64,000 nucleotides of DNA from Clostridiales bacterium (lineage in GTDB: Bacteria > Bacillota > Clostridia > Christensenellales > CAG-314), in contig JAFLVK010000001.1 of NCBI GenBank assembly GCA_022508345.1, positions 418,371 to 482,370 of the forward strand, given 5' to 3'. Under the pieces are notes generated by a model. It was not told the DNA's origin, did not search any database, and saw nothing but the letters and a program-made list of their open reading frames with translations. Shown in pieces: positions 8,424 through 18,472 of this stretch. Position 1 is the first letter of the stretch. Every line of letters starts with the position of its first letter. Made by a program: the position numbers and the translations under genes.

Positions 8424-9229
8424 TCAATATACTGCAAACGGAATTTTTCCGTCTTAAAAAGAGCGTACTGTTTTGGGTAATGTTTGGCGTGTGCGCAGCT
8501 TTGCCTTTGCTGTCGGTACTGGTAAATTTACTGGGGCTCGCCTTTTTCGAAATTGAGGGAATGGGTGTCGAATACGACGTTTGGGAGCTTGTAAAAAAAT
8601 CCGACATTACTATACTTACATTGTCGGGATTGCCCAGTTTGTCCGGCGACTCGCTGTTTGCGCTTATCTGCACCAGTATATTTTTGAGCAAGGAATTCAG
8701 CGGAGGAACATTCCGCAATATGCTGCTTGCAAACCGCAGACGGTCAGATGTGTACCTATCCTTTTTGATTGTTGCCGTTACTATCGGGGCAACCTATCTT
8801 GGTGCAACCTTTGTATCCACACTATTGTTCAACGGGATAATATTCGGCTTTGGCACAGCGACCGCTGCAAAGGTTGTTACCGCATGCGTTGTGTCGCTGG
8901 CGCTGGGGCTGATATCGGTACTGTTCCTGCAGACAATGATGTGCATGTTTATGTTTGGTACCCGCAAGCTTGCCGTTGCGCTTGCTTGCCCGTTGGCAAT
9001 TTGCATAGTTGCGCCCAGTATTCTGTTCTCGTTTGTGGAAACATTTGCACAATTTGGCTTGATTACCGAAACGGACATGAGCTGGATACCAATATACAAC
9101 CTGCATCTGCTTGACCTCACTCAAAACGATGGCGCACTTATTGGCAAAATACTGCTGTACCTAGTTCCTTTAACCGCCCTTTTCGGGTACTTGGGATGGC
9201 TATTCTTCAAAAAAGCCGACCTCAAATGA
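8420..9229 (+). CDS. ABC-2 type permease partner of the BcrA-like ATPase
   Basis: 269 residues with about six membrane segments (roughly 19-45, 75-95, 108-135, 148-175, 183-208 and 236-258). The stretch [21 protein letters not shown] in the first cytosolic loop is the coupling helix of this permease class. It overlaps the ATPase gene by four bases (ATGA) and ends at a shared bidirectional terminator. Together they make a two-gene exporter; the substrate is unknown. Confidence 0.85.
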   Translation: MINILQTEFFRLKKSVLFWVMFGVCAALPLLSVLVNLLGLAFFEIEGMGVEYDVWELVKKSDITILTLSGLPSLSGDSLFALICTSIFLSKEFSGGTFRNMLLANRRRSDVYLSFLIVAVTIGATYLGATFVSTLLFNGIIFGFGTATAAKVVTACVVSLALGLISVLFLQTMMCMFMFGTRKLAVALACPLAICIVAPSILFSFVETFAQFGLITETDMSWIPIYNLHLLDLTQNDGALIGKILLYLVPLTALFGYLGWLFFKKADLK

Positions 9230-9244
9230 AAAAGTTCGCATATT

Positions 9245-9281
9245 AAAAAGAACTTGCACTGTGAGTGCAAGTTCTTTTTTT
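9245..9281. terminator. Bidirectional terminator between converging ABC operons
   Basis: AAAAAGAACTTGCACT and AGTGCAAGTTCTTTTTT form a near-perfect 16-bp stem with a 3-nt loop. It serves both the rightward 8420 gene and the leftward 9280 gene, whose stop codon it touches. Confidence 0.9.
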
Positions 9282-12200
9282 ATTCTGTTCTTAAAGCCAC
9301 AACAGGGTCCTTTTTCGCAGCGCTGCGAGAGGGGATAAGCCCTGAGATTAGCGTTAGCAGCACGCTTATCGCAATGAGTATCAACGCGGCAACGGGCGGC
9401 AGATATGCGCTGAGTGTAGATATGCCTGTCAATAAGTGAAGTATCGCGTTGATGGGTATGCACAGTACGTAGGTAAATAGCACACCGATAACCCCCGCCG
9501 CAAAACCGATAATCACAGTTTCGGCATTAAACATGCTGGATACGTCCCGCTTGGATGCGCCGATTGCACGCAGGATACCAATTTCCTTGGTGCGCTCCTG
9601 TACGGAGATGAGCGTTATTACGCCAATCATTATCGATGAGACAATTAGCGAAATGGATACAAACGCAATCAAAACATAGGTAATTGCATCGATGATTGTT
9701 GTAACCGCCGACATCACCAGTGCGACGAAATCGGTATAGGATATCTGTTGCGATTCGTCCACCGTGCTGTTGTAGCGCGCAATTTCCTCGGCAATTACGT
9801 CCTTGGCATCAAATGAGCTTGCGTATATGTTGATAGCCGACGGCGTGTCCAAGTCCACCCAGCCAAGCTTTAACATGTTGCCCTCCCACGTTGAGGAGGA
9901 AAAGCTGATTTTGTCGTAGTACAGCGCGCAACGCTCGTCACTCTTTTCTTCCAGGGCGTTTGACAACAAGTAGCTTAGCATTTCCGGTGAAAGATTTTCT
10001 AACTGAGCTTTTATTTCTTCAACAATCGGTTGCTTCACCTGTTCGTTGTCCATTCGCTTCCAGATTTCGTCAACAATGTCCTCGTACGTGTCGAAGCCTG
10101 CAAGGTACGCCAGCAGTGATTCCTTCACGTCTGCATCGCCACCTGACCACTGTTCCGCAAGGATATTCTTGAACACTGCCACATCCTCTTCGGACTGTTC
10201 CCACATGTCCTCTATTTGCCCTTGAATGATGTCAATGAACAGCATTTCAACATATGCGTCGCGTTTTTGCTCGTCGTTGAGTTCGCTGTAGTATTTGCGG
10301 AAAGCAGCTGCTTTTTCCTCGGGGGAGGCGTTGCTTGCAGTTGTATCGTTGGCAAACGGCTTGCCCGTAAGCAAATCGGTTGTTTTGTCATTTTTTTGCG
10401 CCTGTACCAAATCGGACAGCTCCGACTGCTCTACAATAAAATCGCGCAGATACTTGGTGTAACCGATTGCACCGCCCAACATGTGCGCCGTAGCATCGGG
10501 GTTGGGACGAATGATACCGCTGATTTTCAGCTTGATTCCCTTGTTAGAGTTACCCTTTGAAACGGTGTTGTATATTTCCGTAAGCTTGATAGCGTTTTGT
10601 TGCGCGTTGGACGTTGCAGTTGCGTCGTACCAGGTGCCGTCAGAATTTTGCTCGTACAACGCTGAGTTAAGTATCACCACCACCTCGGTTGTGCACATTT
10701 CCTCATAGCTCCAGTTGTCCTTGATTGGTTCGGCGGGTTTTGTCGTAGCGTTGTTGTCTACACTGTTTACTATGTCGTCGATGTAGTCGTCGCCAAGTAT
10801 TCCCAACGCGTACAGCGCAATGTCGCTAATTTCGTTGTTTTCGTTCATTATGAGTACTACTTCGTCCTTTTCCTTGGGCCAACTACCGTACACCACGTCG
10901 TACTGATCGTACAGTAGCTTGTTTATTGGGCTGCCGTCGGTGCCGGACAACATCTCTTCAAACAGATTGAAGCTAAATGTCGCCATTGAGGAAGCGTATC
11001 CGCCCATTGCCTCCTGCATGTTGCCGCCGTTTTTGACAAATTCGGCAGCGACAACCTTGATTAGCATTTGACGGGTGTCAATTTCCTGCACCTGCTGCTT
11101 GTTATTTTTGCCGTAGAGGCGCAAATTGAGGTCGTATTGGTACTGCAAGCCGGCGATAGCGCTGTGTAGCTTGGAATCTTCCTTGGCTACTTCGCTTTCC
11201 AAAAACTTTTTGAAAGCGTTGAGGTCATTTTGCGTGCCGGCAGTAGCGTCAATAAGCTGAGCAACGCTCTTGACAATGGAACGCTGGTAAACTCTGTCGG
11301 GATCCTCGCGCTGTTGGTCGCCTGAAGACATCATGGCTGCAACAATGGAGGACAAATCCATTGCCGTGGACTGAATTGTTAACGGATAGGTGGATAGCGT
11401 TTGCTCCTGCACCTGGTTGATGTACGCCGTCATGCCCTGAGATACGGAAAGTATCAGCGCAATACCGATAATACCTATGCTACCTGCAAAGGATGTGAGG
11501 AACGTACGCCCCTTTTTGGTAAACAGGTTGGTCAAGCTCAACTTGAACGCCGTCCAAAAGGACATTGACGATTTCTTTTTCTTCTTTTTGCGTGATTTTT
11601 GCGCTTTTTTTGCAGATTTTGCATTTTGTGCAACGTCTGCTGTGCTTTCGCTTGCGCCTGCTGTGTCTTGCTTAGGCTCTTGCGGCTGTTCCTTGACTTC
11701 TTCGGCAAATTCTGCTTGGGCTTTAGCTATTTCGACAGCTTTTTCCGCTTGATACTCCACTTCGGTAAGCGGCGCGGAGTCGTCAACGATTACGCCGTCC
11801 AAAATGCGGATAATACGCGAAGAGTACTGCTCGGCAAGCTCGGGGTTGTGCGTAACCATGATTACAAGACGGTCGCGTGCAACCTCTTTCAGTAGCTCCA
11901 TTACCTGCAAGCCCGTTTCCGTGTCCAACGCGCCTGTCGGCTCGTCGGCAAGGATAATATCGGGGTTGTTTACAAGGGCGCGGGCTATGGCTACGCGTTG
12001 CATTTGTCCTCCCGACATCTGGTTGGGACGTTTGTTCAGTTGATCGCCCAGCCCCACACGCTCAAGCGCCTTTGCTGCGCGCTCACGTCGCTCCGCTTTC
12101 GGTTCGCCAGCCAACGTCAACGCCAGTTCGACGTTTTTCAACACAGTTTGGTGGGGAATGAGGTTGTACGTTTGAAAAACAAAGCCTATCGAGTGATTGC

Positions 12201-12441
12201 GGTAGGTGTCCCAGTCCCTGTCCTTGTAGTCCTTGGTGGACACGCCGTCAATTACCAAATCGCCCTGTGTGTACTGGTCCAGCCCGCCGATAATGTTGAG
12301 TAGCGTTGTTTTGCCGCAACCCGACGGACCGAGTATGGACACAAATTCACTGGTACGGAAACGAAGGTCCACACCCTTGAGGGCGTGAACCGTTGTGTTA
12401 CCGGCAGGATAATCTTTTACTATTTGTTTAAGCTCTAACAT
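9280..12441 (-). CDS. MacB-like ABC transporter, ATPase fused to FtsX permease
   Basis: A 1053-residue fusion. Residues 1-235 are a LolD/MacB-class ATPase (Walker [11 protein letters not shown], signature [15 protein letters not shown], Walker [14 protein letters not shown], switch THNPELAE). A low-complexity linker rich in Ala, Glu and Lys (about 240-295) joins it to the permease. The permease has a first membrane helix near 310-335, a long extracytoplasmic domain (about 340-890), and an FtsX core with three helices (about 900-1045) containing [20 protein letters not shown]. Unlike E. coli MacB, the periplasmic part is very large. MacB-type mechanotransmission ABC proteins move peptides or lipoproteins or signal across the envelope; the cargo is unknown. 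Strong ribosome-binding site (AAGGAG). Confidence 0.9.
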   Translation of the reverse strand: MLELKQIVKDYPAGNTTVHALKGVDLRFRTSEFVSILGPSGCGKTTLLNIIGGLDQYTQGDLVIDGVSTKDYKDRDWDTYRNHSIGFVFQTYNLIPHQTVLKNVELALTLAGEPKAERRERAAKALERVGLGDQLNKRPNQMSGGQMQRVAIARALVNNPDIILADEPTGALDTETGLQVMELLKEVARDRLVIMVTHNPELAEQYSSRIIRILDGVIVDDSAPLTEVEYQAEKAVEIAKAQAEFAEEVKEQPQEPKQDTAGASESTADVAQNAKSAKKAQKSRKKKKKKSSMSFWTAFKLSLTNLFTKKGRTFLTSFAGSIGIIGIALILSVSQGMTAYINQVQEQTLSTYPLTIQSTAMDLSSIVAAMMSSGDQQREDPDRVYQRSIVKSVAQLIDATAGTQNDLNAFKKFLESEVAKEDSKLHSAIAGLQYQYDLNLRLYGKNNKQQVQEIDTRQMLIKVVAAEFVKNGGNMQEAMGGYASSMATFSFNLFEEMLSGTDGSPINKLLYDQYDVVYGSWPKEKDEVVLIMNENNEISDIALYALGILGDDYIDDIVNSVDNNATTKPAEPIKDNWSYEEMCTTEVVVILNSALYEQNSDGTWYDATATSNAQQNAIKLTEIYNTVSKGNSNKGIKLKISGIIRPNPDATAHMLGGAIGYTKYLRDFIVEQSELSDLVQAQKNDKTTDLLTGKPFANDTTASNASPEEKAAAFRKYYSELNDEQKRDAYVEMLFIDIIQGQIEDMWEQSEEDVAVFKNILAEQWSGGDADVKESLLAYLAGFDTYEDIVDEIWKRMDNEQVKQPIVEEIKAQLENLSPEMLSYLLSNALEEKSDERCALYYDKISFSSSTWEGNMLKLGWVDLDTPSAINIYASSFDAKDVIAEEIARYNSTVDESQQISYTDFVALVMSAVTTIIDAITYVLIAFVSISLIVSSIMIGVITLISVQERTKEIGILRAIGASKRDVSSMFNAETVIIGFAAGVIGVLFTYVLCIPINAILHLLTGISTLSAYLPPVAALILIAISVLLTLISGLIPSRSAAKKDPVVALRTE

Positions 12442-12543
12442 TGTTAGTCGCTCCTTTTTATCACATGCTATGCAAAAATTTTAACAAAACATGCTGAAAA
12501 TAATCTAATTTTAGTTTTTGCTTTTTATTATTAAATATTTTTA

Positions 12544-12619
12544 AATTGAGGCGGTCAGAAGCAAGCGAGATGAAACGCAAGTGCAACAAAGTATTGCGTA
12601 GCTTATCACCGTCTCAATT
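12544..12619 (-). repeat. Stop-codon palindrome element, copy 1 (after ECF gene)
   Basis: The left arm AATTGAGGCGGTCAGAAGC (12544-12562) pairs with the right arm GCTTATCACCGTCTCAATT (12601-12619), with two mismatches and a wobble. The ECF gene's TGA stop (12616-12614) is part of the outer stem. The middle contains a smaller GC(A/G)AAG/TATTGCG region. It matches copies at 17277-17346 and 54772-54897. Confidence 0.85.
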
Positions 12620-13198
12620 GGGAGAATCGGGTAAGTATTTGACTAGCACGCCGCTCCTTTGCAATGCAAACAGTATCGCAGGGATAAGCACCAATTGCAC
12701 CAAAATGCCTGCCCATGTAGACGTGAAGTTGCCCACTAGCTTTGTTCCCAACGCAACAAAGAATGGCATTTCGCCTATGATTGCATATATTGTGGCGCCC
12801 ACTATTGCATTTAGCAAACGTCCGCCAATCATTGCAAGCACAAGCGCAATGACAGATGCAAATCTGTTTGTTTTGGGATTTTTCAAAAATACGCTGCGCA
12901 ACATGCCCGTTAAAAAGCCGTACATTGCCAGTTCGAATATCATGGGAACAAGCGTTGTGTATTGCGGGCCACCACTTGTCAAAAATGATATCACGGGCGT
13001 AAGCGTACCGCCGATAAGCCCCAGCCACGGTCCGCACAAAATACCCATCAACAGCACGGGGAAGTGCATGGGCGAAAACAGCACGCCAATTTGCCAACCA
13101 AACAAATGATGTAGCATTGATGCCAGTACAATTGCAACAGCGGATAGCATTGCGGTAGTTACGATGTTTAACGTGTTGAATGTATCTTTATTTCTCAT
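12614..13198 (-). CDS. ECF transporter substrate-binding (S) component
   Basis: A 194-residue membrane protein with six predicted helices. The N-terminal helix has the alanine-rich TTAMLSAVAIVLASMLHHLF sequence. SPMHFPVLLMGILCGPWLG is a motif of the S-component superfamily (segments 2-3). Energy-coupling-factor S components capture a vitamin or precursor and dock on a shared EcfAA'T module, which is not in this window, so this is a group II system. The substrate is not evident: no riboswitch is seen in the 62 bp upstream, and the neighbours (phosphoglucomutase) do not help. The reading frame ends inside a palindromic repeat element. Confidence 0.85.
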   Translation of the reverse strand: MRNKDTFNTLNIVTTAMLSAVAIVLASMLHHLFGWQIGVLFSPMHFPVLLMGILCGPWLGLIGGTLTPVISFLTSGGPQYTTLVPMIFELAMYGFLTGMLRSVFLKNPKTNRFASVIALVLAMIGGRLLNAIVGATIYAIIGEMPFFVALGTKLVGNFTSTWAGILVQLVLIPAILFALQRSGVLVKYLPDSPN

Positions 13199-13260
13199 TT
13201 ACTTTTACCTTCGTGTTTGTTTTACAACTGCAAAACCGGTAATTTTGACATCAACAATTG

Positions 13261-14925
13261 TTACTTGTTACCGAACAGCTTATCCGTTTGCTGCTTGATT
13301 GCGGTATAACGCGACTGTAAATCTTGCTCGTTGCCCTTGACGGTAATGTAGCACTTGATGAGCGGCTCCGTTCCGCTGGGGCGTACAATCAGCTGACTGC
13401 CGTCGGCACTGCGGTAACGTAACACGTCCGCCTTGGGCAGGTCCATTTCCGTTTGAGTGAGGAAATCGCAAATTTCCGTAACCGAACTTGCGCCCAGTTT
13501 TTTTTGGGGTGACTTGCGCAAGCTTCTAAGCAGTTGATTTTTCACACGCTCCCCTTCCAAGCCTTCGAAGCGGTAGCTAACGGTGTTTTGGAAGAAGTAG
13601 CCGTATTTTGAGTAAAGCTGTTGCAGCCTATCCAGCAGTGTTTTGCCGCCCTTTTTGTGATATGCAGCGCACTCGGCAATTAGTAGCGAAGCAATAACCC
13701 CGTCCTTGTCGCGAACGTAGCTTCCCTTGAGGTAACCGCAGCTCTCTTCAAAACCGAACAGGTAACTATCCACCTGACCAAGCTTTTCCAGCCCTGCAAT
13801 AACATTGCCGATGTACTTGAAGCCTGTCAGCACATCCCTGACCTCTGCGCCGTAATCCTGCGCGATTGCATCCACCATTATTGTAGTAACAATTGTCTTG
13901 ACCAGTACAGGCTTAGCAGGTAGCTTGCCTTGTTCGTGCAGTCTGGTCAAAATGTAATCTGTAAGCAACACGCCCACTTCGTTACCGGAAAGCTGTTGAA
14001 ATTCCATTCCGCTTTTCACTGCTACACCCAGTCTGTCACAGTCGGGGTCGTTGGCAATGACAATATCCGCACCCCTTGCAGTTGCAATTTCCCTTGCAAG
14101 CGTAAGCGTCTTGGGCAGTTCGGGGTTGGGATAGGGGCAGGTGGGGAAGTTGCCGTTGGGAGTTGCCTGTTCCTGTACAATGTCCAAATGACGCAAGCCA
14201 ACCCTAGTTAACACTTCGGGAACAATGCGGTAGCCAGCGCCGTTAAGGGGCGAATACACCACCTTTAAGTTGTCGATTGGGTCTTGCGACAGCCTTTCCT
14301 GCAACACGCGTTCAATGTACTTGTTTTCCAGTTCGGCACTTGTGTACTGAATAAGCTTGTTCTCGTAGTCGGAAAATTGCGGTAATGGGTGCTTGAAAAG
14401 CTGTACTTGTTCAATAAACCGCGTTACCTCGTTTGCAGCATCGTCCAACAGCTGGCAGCCAAGATTGTCGTACACCTTGTAGCCGTTGTATTCGGCAGGG
14501 TTGTGACTTGCAGTGACGTTTACGCCTGTGTCGCAACCAAGCTCCCTTACCATAAACGACAAATACGGGGTGGGCATACACTCACGCGTGATGTACACCT
14601 TTATGCCGTGGCTGGCAAGTGTTGCTGCGGTAATTTCGCTGAACAGGCGACTGTTGTTGCGCGAATCGTATGTGATTGCGCAGCTTGTCAAATTGTGAGC
14701 GTTCATGTATTGTGCCAAGCCCTCGGTTGCACGGTACACAGTGTATATGTTCATGCGGGCAGTACCTGCGCTCATCACTCCGCGTAAGCCTGCCGTACCA
14801 AAGGACAGCTCACCGGAAAATGCTTCCTCAATTTCGTGCTCCGTCATTGCCTTGAGCTCGCCAAGCAATGTCTTGTCCGTAACATTTGCTAACCATTGAT
14901 TGTACTTTGCCAAGTAATCTTTCAT
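13261..14925 (-). CDS. pgcA: Phosphoglucomutase / phosphomannomutase
   Basis: A 554-residue alpha-D-phosphohexomutase that interconverts hexose 1- and 6-phosphates, supplying glucose-1-phosphate for cell-wall and polysaccharide sugars. Visible motifs are SFGTAGLRGVMSAGTARMN near the N-terminus, the phosphoserine loop TASHNPAEYNGYKVY, the metal-binding loop NDPDCDRLG, the sugar loop FGFEESCGY and the phosphate-binding RPSGTEPLIKCY. The start is set at MKDYLAKYN because GAGGAG sits six bases before that ATG, making the first ATG 12 bp upstream unlikely. Length and motif set match PgcA (YhxB) of Bacillota. Confidence 0.95.
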   Translation of the reverse strand: MKDYLAKYNQWLANVTDKTLLGELKAMTEHEIEEAFSGELSFGTAGLRGVMSAGTARMNIYTVYRATEGLAQYMNAHNLTSCAITYDSRNNSRLFSEITAATLASHGIKVYITRECMPTPYLSFMVRELGCDTGVNVTASHNPAEYNGYKVYDNLGCQLLDDAANEVTRFIEQVQLFKHPLPQFSDYENKLIQYTSAELENKYIERVLQERLSQDPIDNLKVVYSPLNGAGYRIVPEVLTRVGLRHLDIVQEQATPNGNFPTCPYPNPELPKTLTLAREIATARGADIVIANDPDCDRLGVAVKSGMEFQQLSGNEVGVLLTDYILTRLHEQGKLPAKPVLVKTIVTTIMVDAIAQDYGAEVRDVLTGFKYIGNVIAGLEKLGQVDSYLFGFEESCGYLKGSYVRDKDGVIASLLIAECAAYHKKGGKTLLDRLQQLYSKYGYFFQNTVSYRFEGLEGERVKNQLLRSLRKSPQKKLGASSVTEICDFLTQTEMDLPKADVLRYRSADGSQLIVRPSGTEPLIKCYITVKGNEQDLQSRYTAIKQQTDKLFGNK

Positions 14926-14986
14926 ATTACTCCTCATGTCGTTGTTTTATAATGCCTTGTTTCTGTTTTAAAATCTTCAACACAGG

Positions 14987-16228
14987 TTACAGTTTTAATT
15001 CTATGTTGTCTGTTCCTCTAATGTCCGAAGAGAGGAATGTTTCAAGACACTTTTGCATTGCTGCTATGTCTTCCACACCGCACGTTTCACAAGCGGAGTG
15101 CATTGCAAGCTGCGCAATACCGATGTCGCACGCTTTCATGCCAAGCTCGCGCGCGGTAGCCAGCCCAAGTGTTGTGCCGCAGCGAACGTCGCTCCTGTTG
15201 TAGTAATCTTGGTGCGCCACACCTGCTTCGTTTAGCATACGCTTGACTATTGCAGATGTCAGTCCGTCCGTTGCGTAATTGACGTGATGCTTGATGACAA
15301 CGCCGCCGTTGAGATGGCAACGGTAAAGCGGATCGCTCTTTTCGGGGTGAGCGGGGTGAACTGCGTGCCCGTTGTCTACGGAGAGCACCATGCCGTTTTC
15401 CGTAGCGTAAAGCGTTTCCGCACGGGTCATATCCAGTGCATCGGATATGGCATCCAACACCTGATGTATGAAGCTGGGCGCGCCCTGACGTGTTGCGGAA
15501 CCGATTTCCTCGTTGTCCAGGCATGCCACAACAGCAATGTTTTGCGGCTCGGTGTTGATAATCGCCTGCAAGGATGCGTACACACTTGTGAGATTGTCCA
15601 AACGCGCTCCGCACAAAAATTCGTCGTTTGCTCCGCTTTCAAATGAGGGCGCGGAGGGCACAACGTACAAGTCGGCATCCACAACCTTGTCCTCTGCCAA
15701 GCTTTCGTACAGCTTGCTTTCCTCTTGCGTAAACAGCGGAAGAGTGTCAATTTGTGCATTGAGCGCAAGGCTGTCATTGGCTGTGATGTTGTGATGTATC
15801 GCAAGGGAGGGGATAACCAGGTTGTAGTCGCTGACCACTAGCTGCTGGGCAAGCCCCATTTCCGTTTCCACAAGCACGCGGCCGGCAATTTTGAGCTGCC
15901 TGTCCAGATAGCTGTACAACAGCCCTCCACCGTATTTTTCCGTGTTGAGTCGCTTTACACCGTCGCTTTCGATGAGCTTGCTTCCCTTCACCTTGAATGA
16001 TGGGCTGTCGGTGTGGCTTACACACACGTTGAAAACATTGTTGTCCCCCACGGAAAAGGCAACAACCGAACTGCCGTTGCGCGTAACAAAATATCTGCCG
16101 CCACGCTCCAGCTGCCAGTTGTCCCCCATGTTGAGTTTTACAAAGCCCGCTTCGGCAAGCATCTGAGTTGCATTTTCCGTTGTGTGATATGAAGTGTAGC
16201 TGCTATCCAAGAAATTTCTTATGTCCAT
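14987..16228 (-). CDS. apeB: M18 family aminopeptidase
   Basis: A 413-residue zinc aminopeptidase that removes N-terminal residues from peptides in the cytosol. The M18 zinc ligands are in SHTDSPSFKVKG (His-x-Asp), DNEEIGSATRQGA (the Glu-Glu pair), the SVDNGHAVHPAHPEK region and the C-terminal MHSACETCGVED. The dodecamer-forming family is normally 420-450 residues, so this is complete. Its start lies inside the end of the upstream ATP-grasp gene (26-bp overlap) with a good ribosome-binding site (GGAGATAATC), suggesting co-transcription. Confidence 0.93.
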   Translation of the reverse strand: MDIRNFLDSSYTSYHTTENATQMLAEAGFVKLNMGDNWQLERGGRYFVTRNGSSVVAFSVGDNNVFNVCVSHTDSPSFKVKGSKLIESDGVKRLNTEKYGGGLLYSYLDRQLKIAGRVLVETEMGLAQQLVVSDYNLVIPSLAIHHNITANDSLALNAQIDTLPLFTQEESKLYESLAEDKVVDADLYVVPSAPSFESGANDEFLCGARLDNLTSVYASLQAIINTEPQNIAVVACLDNEEIGSATRQGAPSFIHQVLDAISDALDMTRAETLYATENGMVLSVDNGHAVHPAHPEKSDPLYRCHLNGGVVIKHHVNYATDGLTSAIVKRMLNEAGVAHQDYYNRSDVRCGTTLGLATARELGMKACDIGIAQLAMHSACETCGVEDIAAMQKCLETFLSSDIRGTDNIELKL

Positions 16229-17105
16229 GATTATCTCCTTGTTTTACAGTTGTTACTATATGCTCAGCGTACAGCTTTGCCACGTTTACGCCTGTTGCGC
16301 TCTCCATTGCTTCAAACATTGCGTTGCTGTTCACCTCGCAAATTTTGGGAATGTCGGCAAGTAGCACGTCTATTCCACAGTAGTCCAAGCCAATGATACG
16401 CGCGGCTTTTTCACACATTTCGGCAACCGTTTGCGGAATTTCCGTCACAGTTGCCTTGCCGCCGTGCGCTACGTTACTGCGGAAGTCCCCGGTGTTTACA
16501 CGCAGCATTGCGCACACCGCTTTGCCGCCGATGACAATAACGCGCATATCTCTGCCACAACTTTGCTGTTCGAAGTGTTGCAAAAGATAGGCATTAGTTT
16601 TGATTTCGGCAAGCTTGTTTTTCAACTGCTGCTTTGTTTCCACCAAATACACCTGTTCGCCGTAGCTGCCGTAGCACTGCTTGACAACCATGGGTAAGCC
16701 CAACCTGTCGCATGCCAGCTGCAAATATTCGTCGGACAGTTCGCCACGTGGGTTGTAGCAAAGCGCGCCCGGCAACGTGTCCGGCATGGGGATACCCTGC
16801 CCTGCAAGCGCAATGTGCGTTAGCATCTTGTCGTCGCATATTGCTGTTGCTTCCGCACTGTTGAAAAGCCTTATTCCGCGTTGTTGTAGCATTTCGGCAG
16901 TGTACTTGTCCTTGTCGAAAAACAACACAAAATCGGCACTCAACTGACAGCTGATGTTGCCGTTTACAACTCCCGCAACAAACCTGTCGTTTGGCACAAC
17001 AAACACGTCAACGCCCAGCGCAGTTAGCTCCTGCTGCATGCGCCGAACCTTGTGTTGCTGTGGCGTATTGGTGTCGTAGGGATTGGTGAGTATAACGCCT
17101 TTCAT
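16203..17105 (-). CDS. RimK-like ATP-grasp ligase
   Basis: A 300-residue protein that starts at MKGVILTNPYDTNTPQQHK; the longer frame has no better signal. ATP-grasp features: the PMVVKQCYGSYGEQVYLV lysine loop (about 140), RDMRVIVIGGKAVCAM, and the metal/nucleotide-binding DYCGIDVLLADIPKICEVNSNAMFE near the C-terminus. This layout is that of the RimK/LysX branch, which joins an amino acid or amine to a carboxylate through an acyl phosphate. Its close coupling to an M18 aminopeptidase hints at peptide metabolism, but the substrate is not known. Confidence 0.82.
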   Translation of the reverse strand: MKGVILTNPYDTNTPQQHKVRRMQQELTALGVDVFVVPNDRFVAGVVNGNISCQLSADFVLFFDKDKYTAEMLQQRGIRLFNSAEATAICDDKMLTHIALAGQGIPMPDTLPGALCYNPRGELSDEYLQLACDRLGLPMVVKQCYGSYGEQVYLVETKQQLKNKLAEIKTNAYLLQHFEQQSCGRDMRVIVIGGKAVCAMLRVNTGDFRSNVAHGGKATVTEIPQTVAEMCEKAARIIGLDYCGIDVLLADIPKICEVNSNAMFEAMESATGVNVAKLYAEHIVTTVKQGDNHGHKKFLG

Positions 17106-17209
17106 ATTGTACAAATAATAGCATACACCGCGCTGTTGAGGCAAGTATTAATTATATTTTTATAGTAAATAAATAAAAATAATAAATTAAGTAATTACTG
17201 GCTTTCTAC

Positions 17210-17244
17210 AAAAAAGGCTTCCCTTGCACAGAGGAGCCTTTTTT
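17210..17244 (-). terminator. Terminator after gerABC
   Basis: AAAAAAGGCTTCCC and GAGGAGCCTTTTTT arms form a hairpin with A- and T-runs on its sides. It lies about 100 bp past the gerC stop and beyond the palindromic repeat element. Confidence 0.75.
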
Positions 17245-17276
17245 CAATTTAAATAACCGGTTTAAGTGTATTGTAG

Positions 17277-17346
17277 GAGTGAGGTGGTTAGAAGCAAGCA
17301 AGACGAGGCGCGCAAGTATTTTGCGAAGCTTATAACCGCCTCACTC
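17277..17346 (-). repeat. Stop-codon palindrome element, copy 2 (after gerC)
   Basis: The left arm GAGTGAGGTGGTTAGAAGC (17277-17295) pairs with the right arm GCTTATAACCGCCTCACTC (17328-17346), leaving one wobble and one G-A mismatch. The gerC TGA is at its outer edge. The interior CGCAAGTATTTTGCG can form a second small hairpin. Confidence 0.88.
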
Positions 17347-18472
17347 AGTTTTCTTCAACTTCAACGGTGAGCTTGATTGGAAAGTCGGCAGTGGGTTTGT
17401 TCGCCAGTGCCTTGTTCGTGCCCTCCTTTTGACGGTATGCCTCGTGAAATTGAAGCAAGTCGAAGTCGTATTCCGCCTGCTTTGCCAAATACTGTTCGGC
17501 TAGCGCCTGGGCTTGCTTTTTTACCTCTTCCAGCACCTTGGGGTCGATTTCTTTCTTTTTCTTGGTGGATATTGCACCGCTGACCTCTTCGCTGTCCGTC
17601 TTGCCAAGCCGCACGGATAGCTTTATTTTTATTTCCAAGCCGCCGTCGTCGGTGAGCTTTTGGTCGACACTTTTGTCGCTTACCTGCAATGTCCGCTTGA
17701 GCCCGTCCATTTCGGCAATGAATGTCTCACCCAGTACTCCCTTGACAAACAGCGCCATGCCCTGCGCCTCTTGCTCATTCAAGGTGCAAACGTAATTGTT
17801 TTTGCGAAAGACGACGTACTCGCGGTAGGAGAAAAAGCCCTGTGTTTTGTCGGGAGACTGCGCATCCTTGTTTTCCGACGGAACGAACTTCACTTTGTTC
17901 AAAAAGCCCGTGCAATGCAGCTCCGTTTGACTGCGTGCGTAGGTGAGCAGGTTGTTGGTGTCCACCGCAATCTTTTCCGCCTGGTCCAGCATCAGCGTAG
18001 ACACGGCAAGCGATACGCTTTGGCTTAGCGCGTCGCCATTGTTGAACAGGTCCTTTGCGCTACCTTCACAGCAGCATATAACTGTGCTCTCCTTTAGGCT
18101 GTGATGATTTATGAAATATTCTATCACGTCGGTGAAATCTACGTTTTCGTAGTAAGGCTGACCGAATATTATCACAACGCACTGTCCAAGGGATGCTTCC
18201 TTGCCGGTGTATTCTGCCACGTTTTGAATTGCTGTGGCAATTGTAGGCGCGTTGACTGTTACGTTTTTGCTAAAGGTGCCCACCTGCTCCGTGCCGTTTC
18301 CCGGGCTGACAACTTCGGCAGTGAGCATTATTCCGCCGTCCTCGGCGCTGTCTACACCCAAGCCAAGTATTATTGCCCTGTCCAACACGTCGCTACCCTT
18401 GAAGCTGGCACCTATCACAATGCCCGCCACAATGATAACAAGGAATATTGCCACACGTTTGATATTACTCAT
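17345..18472 (-). CDS. gerC: Spore germination protein GerC family
   Basis: A 375-residue GerC-type subunit of a germinant receptor in the spore inner membrane. The N-terminal helix (about 5-25) leads into DVLDRAIILGLGVDSAEDGGIMLTAEVVSPGN, which aligns with the usual GerC start. Normally that helix ends in a lipobox Cys-Trp-Asp; here it reads GASFKGSDVLDR with no cysteine. The protein is therefore probably held by an uncleaved helix rather than by lipidation. Three extracellular domains of normal total length follow. It overlaps gerB by eight bases and has the ribosome-binding site CGGAGGTGA. Confidence 0.92.
   Translation of the reverse strand: MSNIKRVAIFLVIIVAGIVIGASFKGSDVLDRAIILGLGVDSAEDGGIMLTAEVVSPGNGTEQVGTFSKNVTVNAPTIATAIQNVAEYTGKEASLGQCVVIIFGQPYYENVDFTDVIEYFINHHSLKESTVICCCEGSAKDLFNNGDALSQSVSLAVSTLMLDQAEKIAVDTNNLLTYARSQTELHCTGFLNKVKFVPSENKDAQSPDKTQGFFSYREYVVFRKNNYVCTLNEQEAQGMALFVKGVLGETFIAEMDGLKRTLQVSDKSVDQKLTDDGGLEIKIKLSVRLGKTDSEEVSGAISTKKKKEIDPKVLEEVKKQAQALAEQYLAKQAEYDFDLLQFHEAYRQKEGTNKALANKPTADFPIKLTVEVEEN

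Noticed and set aside
12544..12619. Integron attC site as an explanation for the stop-codon palindromes
   Set aside because: Position after stop codons is suggestive, but the arms (GGTTAGAAGC / GCTTATAACC) do not give the GTTRRRY/RYYYAAC core boxes, and no integrase is in the window. Kept as an unexplained element.
12546..13109. 187-codon open frame on the plus strand opposite the ECF gene
   Set aside because: It is antisense to a clear six-helix membrane protein, has no ribosome-binding site, and shows the Pro/Ser/Thr-rich composition expected of a shadow frame.
13199..13260. Riboswitch before the ECF S component
   Set aside because: Only 62 bp separate it from the phosphoglucomutase gene and I see no match to a vitamin riboswitch consensus.
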